This document shows positions 18,367 through 26,014 of a stretch of DNA of 64,000 nucleotides, in pieces. The stretch's first letter is position 1; every line of letters begins with the position of its first letter. The notes beneath the pieces are model-generated. The model saw only the letters and a list, made by a program, of their open reading frames with translations. It did not search any database and was not told the origin of the DNA. Location of the stretch: positions 62,001 through 126,000 of the forward strand of contig JABFGB010000008.1 of the NCBI GenBank assembly GCA_013112715.1, given 5' to 3'. A program made the translations under genes and the position numbers. This stretch comes from Chloroflexota bacterium (GTDB taxonomy: Bacteria; Chloroflexota; Anaerolineae; Aggregatilineales; J027).

Positions 18367-19202
18367 GCCATCACGCGGAACATCAGCGGGTCATAAGTGA
18401 GAATACCATCTTCATCCGCATGGCGATAGAGGCGATTTTCCAATTCGGCAAGGTAAGCTCGTTGGACGCTAGGTGACATGGCGGCAAATTCATAGAGTTG
18501 CGATGTCCACGCTGTTTTGTAATCAATAAAATCCTCGACACTGAGGCGCAATTTTAGGGGGGCGAATTCGCGGGTGGTAATGTTGACAAAACCGAGTATG
18601 TCCAGAAATTCCTGATAATCTTCCTCAACCTGTAAATCTTCATGCCATACTCGGTCAGCGTCCAGAAAATCACGTAGCGCAACTAACTCTGGTGGGGCGT
18701 CATTGTCCTCAACAGTATAGGGGGCAATCACTTCCCCGACTAATTGGTCGAACTCGTGGAGGCCGCCCCATTCTTGAAAAACTAGCCGTCCGCCCGGTTT
18801 TAAAACCCGAAAAGATTCTTTAAGGCTTTTGTGGGGACGGGTGGCGTTAAACCCAAAAGAGGCGATTACTAGGTCAAAGGAACTATCTACGAAGGGTAGG
18901 GCGTGTGCATCGGCTTGGATAAAAACAAGATTGCTTGCCGCCGATTGAGCCGATTGGAGCATAGCGATGGAAAAATCGAGGCCAATCACTCGTTGGGCAT
19001 GGGCAGCAGCCAATCGAGCGGCGATGCCTGTGCCTGTACCAATATCTAGGAGGGTTTCATGGGGTAGGGGATTGGCCCATTCTACCAGACTAGCGGCATA
19101 GGGGCCAAATGCACGGATAATACGCGCCTCATAATGTGCGGCGACTACATCGAACAATTTTCGATAGGAGAAGGAGGTAGGATTAGTGGTGGAAGAGGGC
19201 AA
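18351..19202 (-). CDS. Class I SAM-dependent methyltransferase
   Basis: A 283-residue protein with the UbiE/COQ5-type methyltransferase core: motif I LLDIGTGTGIAARLAA near 48-63, the acidic loop VIGLDFS near 70, FIQADAHALPF near 92, and LKPGGRLVFQEWGG near 135. The C-terminal half is an extra helical region of unclear role. The substrate cannot be inferred. The N-terminus (MPSSTTNPTSFSYRKLFDVVAAHYEARI) is consistent with the family. It is transcribed alone, away from the ankyrin gene. Confidence 0.8.
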   Translation of the reverse strand: MPSSTTNPTSFSYRKLFDVVAAHYEARIIRAFGPYAASLVEWANPLPHETLLDIGTGTGIAARLAAAHAQRVIGLDFSIAMLQSAQSAASNLVFIQADAHALPFVDSSFDLVIASFGFNATRPHKSLKESFRVLKPGGRLVFQEWGGLHEFDQLVGEVIAPYTVEDNDAPPELVALRDFLDADRVWHEDLQVEEDYQEFLDILGFVNITTREFAPLKLRLSVEDFIDYKTAWTSQLYEFAAMSPSVQRAYLAELENRLYRHADEDGILTYDPLMFRVMAYRAG

Positions 19203-19298
19203 TATTTATCCCTAAGCTGATGAACACATGATTTTATTGTACACAGTTTGTTGATCCCCTCAAAAGCTGTACGACGAAATCGAAAAGATACGGGTCAG

Positions 19299-19316
19299 TG
19301 TTACAATTTTGTAACA
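19299..19316. promoter_or_regulatory. Perfect 18-bp palindromic operator candidate
   Basis: TGTTACAA-TT-TTGTAACA has two perfect 8-bp arms separated by two bases. Related half-like sequences (TTGTGAC twice, TGTAAC) follow within 50 bases. It lies 97 bases upstream of the methyltransferase start and upstream of the putative small RNA, so it could serve either. The cognate regulator is unknown. Confidence 0.4.
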
Positions 19317-19379
19317 ATCGGTTTCTGGATTGTGACACTCTTGTGACGAGCGTGTAACGTGTCAGATTTATATTAGAAT

Positions 19380-19492
19380 CTGTTTATCGCAAGTTTTGAT
19401 AGAGCTATTAAGAATCATCATCTCAGTTATCCTGACGCGCATAACAGGCCATTTATCCTTTGAGGGAGGGATAAGTGGTCTGTTATGTTTTT
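19380..19492 (+). ncRNA. Putative small RNA ending in a strong intrinsic terminator
   Basis: The 3' end is a 19-bp stem, 19440-19458 with 19469-19487, containing two G-U pairs that only work on plus-strand RNA. It has a 10-base purine-rich loop and is followed by TTTTT. No plus-strand gene ends within 1 kb upstream except the one at 18366, which is separated by an antisense gene. A separate promoter-like pair for the ankyrin gene follows at 19498-19526. The 5' end is a guess, since no clear promoter was found; TAGAAT at 19374-19379 may be a -10. Confidence 0.4.
19440..19492 (+). terminator. Rho-independent terminator, 19-bp stem
   Basis: CATAACAGGCCATTTATCC pairs with the arm ending at 19487 over all 19 positions, allowing two G-U wobbles, then TTTTT. 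This is the most stable hairpin seen in the window. Confidence 0.7.
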
Positions 19493-19497
19493 GAGTG

Positions 19498-19526
19498 TTG
19501 TTGTTATAGAACAGAAGTGCTATATT
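19498..19526 (+). promoter_or_regulatory. Promoter-like elements for the ankyrin gene
   Basis: TTGTTG (19498-19503), a 17-base spacer and TATATT (19521-19526). They lie directly after the terminator and about 70 bases before the ankyrin start. Confidence 0.45.
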
Positions 19527-19596
19527 CTAAGCTAGAGAACAAAGATGGGTTTTCATCAGTAATCCCTAAAATCACGGAACTACGTGGAGACGAAAC

Positions 19597-20157
19597 ATGG
19601 CTGAATTAACACTTGAAGAAATCAAGACTTTTGTACAAGTGGCCCATTTTGATTTGGCAAAAGTGCAAGAACTATTGGAGGCTGACCCCCGTTTATTAAA
19701 CGTTATCAATCCCGACTTTGATGAAAGCGCATTAGGAGCAGCATCACATGTAGGTCGGCGTGATATTGCCCAGTATTTGTTGGACAAAGGCTCACCACTG
19801 ACCATTTACACAGCGGCCATGATGGGGATGAAAGATCAAGTACGGAAATTTTTACAGGATGACCCGGCACAGGCACAGGTTAAAGGGGCGCATGGATTTA
19901 CCAATTTGTTTCATGCAGCGTTGAGCGGAGATGTCGAAATCGCGCAGATGTTGTATGACGCTGGCAGTACAGAGGGTTTGGGATCGGCTCTGCACGCTGC
20001 AATCTGGCAAGGCCATGAGCCGATGTTGAAATGGCTCTTGGAGCATGGAGCGGATGTGCAGACCCAAAATTATCAAGGCAAGACTCCGTTGGATGCGGCA
20101 ACCGAGCAACAGAATACGGCAATGGTTACTCTGCTGAAAGCACACGGTGCGAATTGA
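19597..20157 (+). CDS. Ankyrin-repeat protein
   Basis: A 186-residue soluble protein with four to five ankyrin repeats. The clearest are ESALGAASHVGRRDIAQYLL (about 48-67), TNLFHAALSGDVEIAQMLY (about 107-125), SALHAAIWQGHEPMLKWLL and KTPLDAATEQQNTAMVTLL at the C-terminus. Such proteins bind other proteins; no enzymatic domain is attached. GGAG lies seven bases before the ATG. It is flanked by its own promoter-like elements and by the tRNA-Val unit, so it is probably monocistronic. Confidence 0.85.
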   Translation: MAELTLEEIKTFVQVAHFDLAKVQELLEADPRLLNVINPDFDESALGAASHVGRRDIAQYLLDKGSPLTIYTAAMMGMKDQVRKFLQDDPAQAQVKGAHGFTNLFHAALSGDVEIAQMLYDAGSTEGLGSALHAAIWQGHEPMLKWLLEHGADVQTQNYQGKTPLDAATEQQNTAMVTLLKAHGAN

Positions 20158-20209
20158 TGAATTGGATTACAAGAGGGTGGGTGGGTTAAGAAGGAAAAAA
20201 CTCGCCCTC

Positions 20210-20239
20210 TTGACTTAAACTACTGACAGATCGTATAAT
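20210..20239 (+). promoter_or_regulatory. Sigma-70 type promoter of tRNA-Val
   Basis: TTGACT at 20210-20215, an 18-base spacer and a perfect TATAAT at 20234-20239. The tRNA begins 15 bases downstream. Confidence 0.8.
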
Positions 20240-20254
20240 CCCCTCATAATATTT

Positions 20255-20328
20255 GGGCACTTAGCTCAGTTGGTCAGAGCGCTCGGCTTACACCCGGGAG
20301 GTCGGGGGTTCGAGCCCCTCAGTGCCCA
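20255..20328 (+). tRNA. tRNA-Val (anticodon UAC)
   Basis: A complete 74-base cloverleaf. The acceptor stem GGGCACT pairs with AGTGCCC, with discriminator A at 20328. The D-arm is GCTC/GAGC. The anticodon arm CTCGG/CCGGG has loop CTTACAC, giving anticodon TAC, and the T-arm carries TTCGAGC. CCA is not encoded. It reads valine GUA and GUG codons. Confidence 0.95.
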
Positions 20329-20372
20329 CTTTTGGGTAGTATAACTCTGCTATTCAGTTGTTAAGGCTCTTA

Positions 20373-20399
20373 TTGGTGTTTGGGGGCACCCAACACCAA
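20373..20399 (+). terminator. Hairpin after tRNA-Val, possible terminator
   Basis: TTGGTGTT (20373-20380) pairs with AACACCAA (20392-20399), with further TGGG/CCC pairing inside. No U-tract follows, so its role as terminator is uncertain. Confidence 0.35.
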
Positions 20400-20506
20400 A
20401 TAATCTGCTTGGTGACCTATCCTGTTGTTAGGCAATTTGTCCCAGTGGCTCAACTGGATGGGTTGTTTTTTTGGGGGCTTTCTTCAACCTCTAACATATC
20501 CCACAA

Positions 20507-20697
20507 TTAGCAGTTAAAATAGTCAGCCAATTTCGATAATACCAATATATCAAGACGCTCTGGCTTATCGTTGAGCCACATGTAAACAGCGGTCTCGTGA
20601 TTCCAATAGCCTCTGCAAGCTGAACAACCGTAATCTCAAATCCAAGTTGACGGTTTTGCTCTTCTACAAAAAGTTTTAGGCGGCTTCGGACAATTTG
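20507..20697 (-). pseudogene. Frameshifted Xre-type helix-turn-helix regulator remnant
   Basis: On the minus strand one frame reads VRSRLKLFVEEQNRQLG and then FEITVVQLAEAIGI. After a one-base shift the next frame continues NHETAVYMWLNDKPERLD and ILVLSKLADYF, ending at a stop at 20507. Together they make a Cro/Xre helix-turn-helix domain (helix 2 VVQLAEAIG, recognition helix HETAVYMWL). The frame change inside the turn, a stop just upstream and the lack of an ATG show that it is dead. Confidence 0.6.
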
Positions 20698-20752
20698 TTA
20701 GTGAAGCAACCCCTGTTTATCCGCCAAGATTTACCTTTGACCCAACGCTAAA

Positions 20753-20938
20753 AACCCCGCAGTACCTGCCTCTATCGAAGTCGTGTTTGAAGTGATCAGC
20801 GAAGACGCTATTCAAGACCAATACCTCGTATGACGTAACATCCTCGGCAACCGCCACACCGACGACGCGGATGTGATGCGCGAAATAGCCGAGGCTGCAC
20901 TCGACGGCGAGAACAGAGAACATCACCGAGTACACTAA
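20753..20938 (+). pseudogene. Decayed coding fragment with internal stop
   Basis: The frame reads VPASIEVVFEVISEDAIQD and QYLV, a TGA, then RNILGNRHTDDADVMREIAE and AALDGENREHH before a stop at 20938. The amino-acid pattern looks coding, but I cannot name a family. The frame changes again upstream (YPPRFTFDPTLKTPQYLP). It lies beside the dead helix-turn-helix fragment. Confidence 0.3.
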
Positions 20939-20940
20939 GC

Positions 20941-21448
20941 CAATTCTGATGAGTTGGCTTCTTTGCTGGGCCATGCCTCCAAAACTTGAGGTAAATAGGA
21001 AAACTGTAGGGAAACATTATGAAGTCCGGGTAATCTGTTCTGCTGGATGGTAGGAGGCTGATGGTAAATGATCAGCTTTTCGCCATCGCCAGTGTTCGAT
21101 GGCGATTCTCAAGAGAAGTATGAAACCAATGATAAATAGTCCTATGCTGACCGAACCGGTATGTTCTTTACCCTCGGTAACAGCGAGATACTTATCCATC
21201 GGTGGTGGAGTAGAAACTCTGCTCTAGGCCACCGCCTCGCTATTTCCTGACGCACCCCACTTGCAGATTGGATTGCAAGATAAATCGGGCAATGGACAGT
21301 TCATCTCCGTTGCCCATGTGCCACGACTGAATCATCACGCGGCGGTTGGTAAGTGTCAGGTAAATGCAGCAGATGAAATATTGAGCCTGCATCAAGGTAA
21401 TACAGGCTGACGTTGGCCGCCCCTGCATAGACAAATGAAGGAATAGAA
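20941..21448. other. No supported gene; decayed sequence
   Basis: This stretch lies between the remnants and the NDH-2 gene. Short minus-strand frames at 21017-21199 (one hydrophobic segment) and 21240-21461 exist, but neither has a ribosome site. A second frame over 21290-21505 also looks weakly coding. It is best read as degraded sequence. Confidence 0.4.
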
Positions 21449-21497
21449 ACTGGACTTTCACGTGCCCACTCCTCGCCAGAGGATACGAAAGTCCAGT
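21449..21497 (-). terminator. Stem-loop after the NDH-2 gene
   Basis: ACTGGACTTTC (21449-21459) and GAAAGTCCAGT (21487-21497) form a perfect 11-bp inverted repeat with a 27-base interior that itself has a 5-bp TCCTC/GAGGA stem. On the minus strand a T-rich tail (TTTCTATTCCTT) follows, six bases after the NDH-2 stop. It probably terminates that gene. Confidence 0.55.
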
Positions 21498-21502
21498 GTG
21501 CT

Positions 21503-22861
21503 CTATTGGAAGCGGGAGGTGGTGTCCCGGATGCTCAGAAACGTGCCCGTACTGGTAATCAACTTGAGGCCTGTATAGGGTTCAATCGCGGTCACCTGCT
21601 GGTCACGTTCGGTGATCAGCAAAGCCGAACGCCGCCGCGTCGCAAAGTTCCATACCCATTGAACAAACACCAGCACGCGGTTTTGAAGATCCAATTGGTA
21701 CATCAGGTGAATCACCAACCAGAGCTGCCACGCCAACCAGCCCGATAATTGATAGTGCCTGATCTCCGCCACCGCCTTGCCGCGTCCGATGGTCGCCATG
21801 TTGCCGCGATCTTGGTAGTGAAACGGCGCAATAGATTTTCCGGCGCGTCGGTGTTTGATCAACCGCGCAACATAGCGCCCCTGTTGGATCGCCACTTGGG
21901 CCACACCGGGCAAAGCCTCGCCGGTCTGGTGGGCAAAGTGAGCCAAATCGCCGATGACAAAGACATCGGGATAACCGGGCACGCTGAGGTCCGGCTCGAC
22001 TATCACCCGCCCACCCCGATCCACCTGTGCTCCGGTTGCGGCAGCAAGGGCCTTACCCAATGGCGAGGCTTGCACGCCTGCGGTCCAAAGAATGGTGCGC
22101 GTCGCCAATTTTTCCTCAAGACCATTGGCCGCAAGGGTCACAGACCGCTCCTGCACATCCACCACCCGACGACCCGTCCGTACTTCGACGCCCAACCGCT
22201 CAAGCGCGGTGGCAGCTTTGATCGAAAGCTCCGGGGGATAGGTTGGTAGCAGACGCTCCCCGCTTTGCACCAGAATCACCCGCGCATCCGAAGGGTTGAT
22301 GTGGCGAAACTCGTCACGTAGGGTCTCATGGGCGATCTCGGCCAATGCCCCCGCCATTTCTACGCCTGTCGGGCCACCACCGATTACCACAAAGGTGAGC
22401 CATGCTCCCTGTTTGACCGGGTCGGTGGTGCGTTCAGCAGCTTCAAAGGCCGTCAAGATGCGCCCTCGGATTTCGGTGGCATCTTCAACGGTTTTAAGGC
22501 CGGGAGCGTTCGCCATCCAATGTGAATTGCCGAAATAGTTCTTGCCGGAGCCTGCTGCGACGATCAAGGTGTCATAGGGCACCACCCCATCCCGCAGGAT
22601 GACCTGTTTGTTGGCGACATCAAAGTCCAGCACTTCTGCCAACAAGACCCGGGTATTGGGCTGGTTTTTGAACAAGGTACGCAGCGGCGTTGTGATGTCC
22701 GCCGGTGATAGCGTGCCGGTTGCGACCTGATACAACAAAGGTTGGAACAGATGATGATTGCGGCGGTCAATCAGTGTGACCTCGACAGGTGCTTTCTTGA
22801 GGCGCTTTGCCGCATATAACCCGCCAAAGCCGCCTCCGATGATGACAATGCGCTCGTTCAT
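21503..22861 (-). CDS. ndh: Type II NADH dehydrogenase (NAD(P)/FAD oxidoreductase)
   Basis: A 452-residue non-pumping NADH:quinone oxidoreductase. The FAD motif is IVIIGGGFGGLYAAKRL at 5-21, the NADH motif is FVVIGGGPTGVEMAGAL near 165, and the second FAD motif is DVFVIGDLAHF near 300 followed by PGVAQVAIQQGRYVARLI. The C-terminus has amphipathic or hydrophobic helices (WLAWQLWLVIHLMYQLDLQNR) that attach it to the inner face of the membrane. The start at 22861 matches the family; 65 in-frame upstream codons are not supported. It lies 249 bases downstream of a TetR gene on the same strand, in a stretch otherwise full of remnants. Confidence 0.85.
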   Translation of the reverse strand: MNERIVIIGGGFGGLYAAKRLKKAPVEVTLIDRRNHHLFQPLLYQVATGTLSPADITTPLRTLFKNQPNTRVLLAEVLDFDVANKQVILRDGVVPYDTLIVAAGSGKNYFGNSHWMANAPGLKTVEDATEIRGRILTAFEAAERTTDPVKQGAWLTFVVIGGGPTGVEMAGALAEIAHETLRDEFRHINPSDARVILVQSGERLLPTYPPELSIKAATALERLGVEVRTGRRVVDVQERSVTLAANGLEEKLATRTILWTAGVQASPLGKALAAATGAQVDRGGRVIVEPDLSVPGYPDVFVIGDLAHFAHQTGEALPGVAQVAIQQGRYVARLIKHRRAGKSIAPFHYQDRGNMATIGRGKAVAEIRHYQLSGWLAWQLWLVIHLMYQLDLQNRVLVFVQWVWNFATRRRSALLITERDQQVTAIEPYTGLKLITSTGTFLSIRDTTSRFQ

Positions 22862-23110
22862 GGATAATGCTGTCTCCGATGTATGTCTAGCCTTGAGGAA
22901 CAGCAGCCCGAAAAAGTTGAGCTGTGTAGCGTCCCCCGACGGCGCTGCGATGGATTGTTTCAGAACAATGTCCGGTTGAATAAATGGACTGGCGCAACGC
23001 CGACTGAAATCATCTGGGTCTCGGCCTCGCGCTGACAAGGCATATGGCCTGTCCAATACCCGTGTTTGCGATTTTTTCGCCTCAAAGAATGTCTAAGTAG
23101 GCCGTGATGA

Positions 23111-23695
23111 TTAAGCAGCGATTTGGAGGACACTCGCCAAGGCGCTGGTCATATGTTGGATGACCTCCTCCATACTTAGCTGGTTTCTCGAACGAAGTGC
23201 TCGGTACGTCAGTGGATTGAGCATGGCCCGAACAAATGGGGCGATTGCGGCCCGATCCTTTTCAGTATCGTCAAAAGTCAGGGTCTCGACCAGATTTGCG
23301 ATTAACGCCTCATAGCTTTGCACCGCCTTCATCAAAACTGGCGACTCATCTTCGAGTTTGTAACCTGTCCACAGTTGCCCAAACGTTTGCTCATGAAGCT
23401 GGCAGACTTCCTGCACGAGACGGCGCAGTCGGTCAGCGGGATGCCGCACCGCTCGAAGCTCCTCCACCGTTGGCAAGGTGAGATGGCCGAGGTGATGCGT
23501 GGTGCAGGCCATGAACAAATCCTCCCGCGTGGGGAAATGTTTGGTGACCGTTGGCAAGGCTACCCCTGCCTCATCCGCGACGGCAGAGAATGCCGTAATG
23601 CCGATCCCATGCAGTTTGATGGCTGCCTCAACAATTGCAAGGCGTGTTTGTTCAGCACTGACTGTACGTCGTTTTGAATCGTACTTTCTAGTCAT
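23111..23695 (-). CDS. TetR-family transcriptional regulator
   Basis: A 194-residue repressor-like protein. The N-terminal helix-turn-helix spans about 14-60: TRLAIVEAAIKLHGIGITA then VADEAGVALPTVTKHFPTRE. The C-terminal ligand domain is helical and unassigned. It starts at the ATG 23695, since the upstream codons (to 23794) lie across its promoter. A palindrome overlaps that promoter, which suggests autoregulation. It may control the adjacent NDH-2 gene downstream. Confidence 0.8.
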   Translation of the reverse strand: MTRKYDSKRRTVSAEQTRLAIVEAAIKLHGIGITAFSAVADEAGVALPTVTKHFPTREDLFMACTTHHLGHLTLPTVEELRAVRHPADRLRRLVQEVCQLHEQTFGQLWTGYKLEDESPVLMKAVQSYEALIANLVETLTFDDTEKDRAAIAPFVRAMLNPLTYRALRSRNQLSMEEVIQHMTSALASVLQIAA

Positions 23696-23711
23696 ATTCG
23701 ATATGCTCCAT

Positions 23712-23752
23712 ATATTCAATATAAGAATATTATAATGAATATAATCTGTCAA
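23712..23752 (-). promoter_or_regulatory. TetR promoter with overlapping palindromic operator
   Basis: A minus-strand TTGACA (23747-23752) is followed after 17 bases by TATTCT. An inverted repeat, 23712-23723 with 23731-23742 (ATATTCAATATA/TATAATGAATAT, one mismatch), covers the -10 region and spacer. This position fits a repressor site for the TetR protein itself. Confidence 0.5.
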
Positions 23753-23756
23753 CCCC

Positions 23757-23819
23757 CAAAAACAGAAATCCCCTAAACTCGGCCATTCCTCCATTAAGAA
23801 ACGGCTTGATTAGGGGATT
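23757..23819 (-). terminator. Terminator downstream of the transposase remnant
   Basis: AATCCCCTAA (23767-23776) and TTAGGGGATT (23810-23819) form a perfect 10-bp inverted repeat. On the minus strand it is followed by TCTGTTTTTGG. It could alternatively be part of a former IS end. Confidence 0.5.
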
Positions 23820-23866
23820 CATACGGAATTCGGGAAAACCCTCACTCGTCGGAGGCTTGTCCGAGA

Positions 23867-24236
23867 TTAACAAATGACAGTAGCAATAACCCCGAACGGG
23901 CGATCTAGCAAAAGGTTGAGCCACAGGGCAGATGCTAGGCAGCCGCGGTAGCCGCGAGGCCCTAGCAGGAATTGGCGTGAGCCACTGAAGGGAAAAGGGC
24001 TGCATGAGTCTGGCAAAAACGGTATCGACAAATCGGCGATGTGGCCTAAGCCAACGACGGTTGGTGGCATTGTAGGATGGTGAGGACCATGGCGTCATAG
24101 TGACACCAATGATCGGCCCAACGTTTTGCCATTAAAGCCCTGATCAGCGAGATACGGTCGTGGATAGGGTGTCTCAGCTGTGCATCCCAACGTAATCTGA
24201 CGGAGTTAACTCACGCGCCTAGCCGTTACCCGTAAC
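23867..24236 (-). pseudogene. Degenerate DDE transposase remnant
   Basis: Three consecutive minus-strand frames hold pieces of one transposase in the right order: YLADQGFNGKTLG, ADHWCHYDAMVLTIL, RRWLRPHRRFVDTVFARLMQ and ASALWLNLLLDRPFG. This is the C-terminal catalytic part of IS4/IS982-like DDE enzymes (the RFVDTVF helix carries the last acidic residue). Several frameshifts and stops make it non-functional. The N-terminal half and IS ends are not recognisable. Confidence 0.6.
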
Positions 24237-24494
24237 GGCCAGCGCCTGCATTCGTAGATGCGGTTGTGGAACTTATGGCTAAAGACGGATTCCTAGAACG
24301 CCTTTGTGTTAAATCGATTGTGAACCTGTGTACATGCGTCGCCGCTAAACTAACGGCTTGAACTCTCGCTTTAGTCCTTGTTCAAAAGTTTTCCATATAT
24401 CTGGACTTTTGAAACCATTTAATTCATATTTTATGTATTTTTAAGTGGTAGGGTGTAGTATTCTTTTAATAATGAAGTGAATTTACTATTTTCA
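24237..24494. other. Intergenic, no supported gene
   Basis: I see no coding frame or repeat of note. The sequence becomes strongly AT-rich from about 24370 towards the promoter at 24495. Confidence 0.5.
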
Positions 24495-24523
24495 TTGACT
24501 ATAAATTCTAATATTGATAAAAT
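24495..24523 (+). promoter_or_regulatory. Sigma-70 type promoter of the binding-protein/kinase unit
   Basis: TTGACT (24495-24500), a 17-base spacer and TAAAAT (24518-24523), within AT-rich DNA and 97 bases before the start of the binding-protein gene. Confidence 0.6.
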
Positions 24524-24619
24524 TAACTTAACACAAAGATGTATGGCGATAGATCCTCAATATCAATTATTTGTTAATTCGATGACCCAACTAAAGATCT
24601 GAGATTAGGAGAGAATACA

Positions 24620-25885
24620 ATGAAGCGATTCATCGCTGCTTGTGTAGTTATGGGACTGTTGTTGACCATCGTACCTGCCACGAAGTCGCAAGAACCCAGC
24701 AGCCCGACTACCATTACACTATGGAATATTTACACATCCGATAATGTCCTGTCTGAGCCGTTCGCGGCACTCATTGATAATTTCAATAACTCACAGAACG
24801 AGTATTTTATCGAAGCGATTGCGTTGCAGAATGAAGAGTTCAAAAACCAGATTATCCTTGCTGTAGATAGTGATACCCAGCCGGATGTCTTTTTCACTTG
24901 GGGTGGGGGCACTCTGCAAGAGTTTGTTGATAAGGGTGCTGTCCGAGAAATCAAGGAACTCGATGGGGAACTCGGCGAACGATTTATTCCTGCCTCATTC
25001 AGCACATCTACTTTTGATGGTAAGCATTATGCTCTCCCGCTCTCGTTGGCGACTGTCACTATGGTGGTCAATCCCGGACTTTTTGAAGCCCATAATCTTG
25101 AACTACCCTCTAATTGGGATAGTCTACTAAAAGCCTGTGAGGTGTTTAATGAAGCGGGTATTACACCGATTTCCTTTGCCAATAGTGAAAAATGGCTTGG
25201 CAGTCATTGGTTTTCATATCTTGTCACCCGGTTAGGGGGTGTGGATGAATTCGCAGACGCAGCGAACCGCGAAGGTATTGGGTTTGATGATCCAGTCTTT
25301 GTGGAAGCGGGTGAAAAGCTACGCGAACTGGTAGACGCGAATTGTTTTACCCCAGATTTTATGTCTGCCAGCTTCAGTAATCGAGATGATACCCGTCCAG
25401 TGGCACAAGGCCAAGCTGCCATGATGCTTGGGGGTAACTGGGTGTTTGCCACGCTGCAAGAGGAGGGTCCGGACTTATATGACGAATTGCAGGTGATGCC
25501 TTTCCCCGCGATTTTGGATGATACCGATGCAATGACTGGGATGGTTGGGGGAACATCTGATGCTTATGCAATTTCTTGGAAAGCGCCACCGGAAACCGAG
25601 CGCGTCTTGATCGAACTGTTCACATCACAAGCCTATCTTGATATGCAATTTGATCTCAACATCTTTTCAGCTATCATTGGCGCTGAAATCGAAGATCACT
25701 TACTTGCCCAAGCCAGTGCATTGCTGAGTGAGGCCTCAACGTTGCAGTTATTTTACGACCAAGTGCTGCCACGCAACCTCGCGTTAGCCCATCTTGATAC
25801 CACAACGGCATTGTTTACCGGAGATATGACCCCTGAGGAAGCCGCTCAAACGATGGAGACAGTGGCTGAGGCACTACAGGATTAA
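24620..25885 (+). CDS. Extracellular solute-binding protein, family 1 (sugar type), without permeases
   Basis: A 421-residue protein with a Sec signal peptide (residues 1-23, cleavage near TKSQE). It has no lipobox cysteine. The mature part matches family 1 ABC binding proteins (MalE/UgpB-like): ITLWNIYTSDNVLSEPFAAL at the start, DVFFTWGGGTLQEFVDKGAV near 95, AMMLGGNWVFATLQEEGPD near 275 and a helical C-terminal lobe. Such proteins usually deliver oligosaccharides to an importer, but no permease or ATPase is nearby. The next gene, 129 bases on, is a sensor kinase with an extracytoplasmic Cache region, so a role in ligand presentation is likely by inference. Confidence 0.85.
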   Translation: MKRFIAACVVMGLLLTIVPATKSQEPSSPTTITLWNIYTSDNVLSEPFAALIDNFNNSQNEYFIEAIALQNEEFKNQIILAVDSDTQPDVFFTWGGGTLQEFVDKGAVREIKELDGELGERFIPASFSTSTFDGKHYALPLSLATVTMVVNPGLFEAHNLELPSNWDSLLKACEVFNEAGITPISFANSEKWLGSHWFSYLVTRLGGVDEFADAANREGIGFDDPVFVEAGEKLRELVDANCFTPDFMSASFSNRDDTRPVAQGQAAMMLGGNWVFATLQEEGPDLYDELQVMPFPAILDDTDAMTGMVGGTSDAYAISWKAPPETERVLIELFTSQAYLDMQFDLNIFSAIIGAEIEDHLLAQASALLSEASTLQLFYDQVLPRNLALAHLDTTTALFTGDMTPEEAAQTMETVAEALQD

Positions 25886-25910
25886 CCTCCAAATTTCGAC
25901 AAAGAAGCAC

Positions 25911-25996
25911 ACTCTGATGAGCATTTTACAGCATATCTCAACGTGATTGAACTAACATTGATCCATTAGAGAATGACTGAAAATGCTCATCGGAGT
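25911..25996 (+). other. 17-bp inverted repeat between binding protein and kinase
   Basis: Positions 25911-25927 pair with 25980-25996 over 17 bp with one G-U pair; three more pairs continue inside after a bulge. There is no U-tract after it. It probably forms an mRNA hairpin that shields the 3' end of the binding-protein message or reduces read-through into the kinase. Confidence 0.5.
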
Positions 25997-26014
25997 TAAT
26001 CAATTTGAGATACT

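Noticed and set aside
21017..21199. A 60-codon minus-strand frame with one hydrophobic segment
   Set aside because: No ribosome site and it lies within decayed sequence; kept only as a possible remnant.
21240..21505. Two competing minus-strand frames with coding-like residues
   Set aside because: Neither has a start with a ribosome site and they overlap the NDH-2 terminator stem; no family recognised.
22862..23056. N-terminal extension of NDH-2
   Set aside because: The FAD motif normally begins within the first ten residues, which fits the start at 22861.
20255..24494. A direct repeat of the tRNA-Val 3' end marking an attachment site
   Set aside because: I searched by eye for the T-arm and acceptor sequence in the block and saw no second copy.
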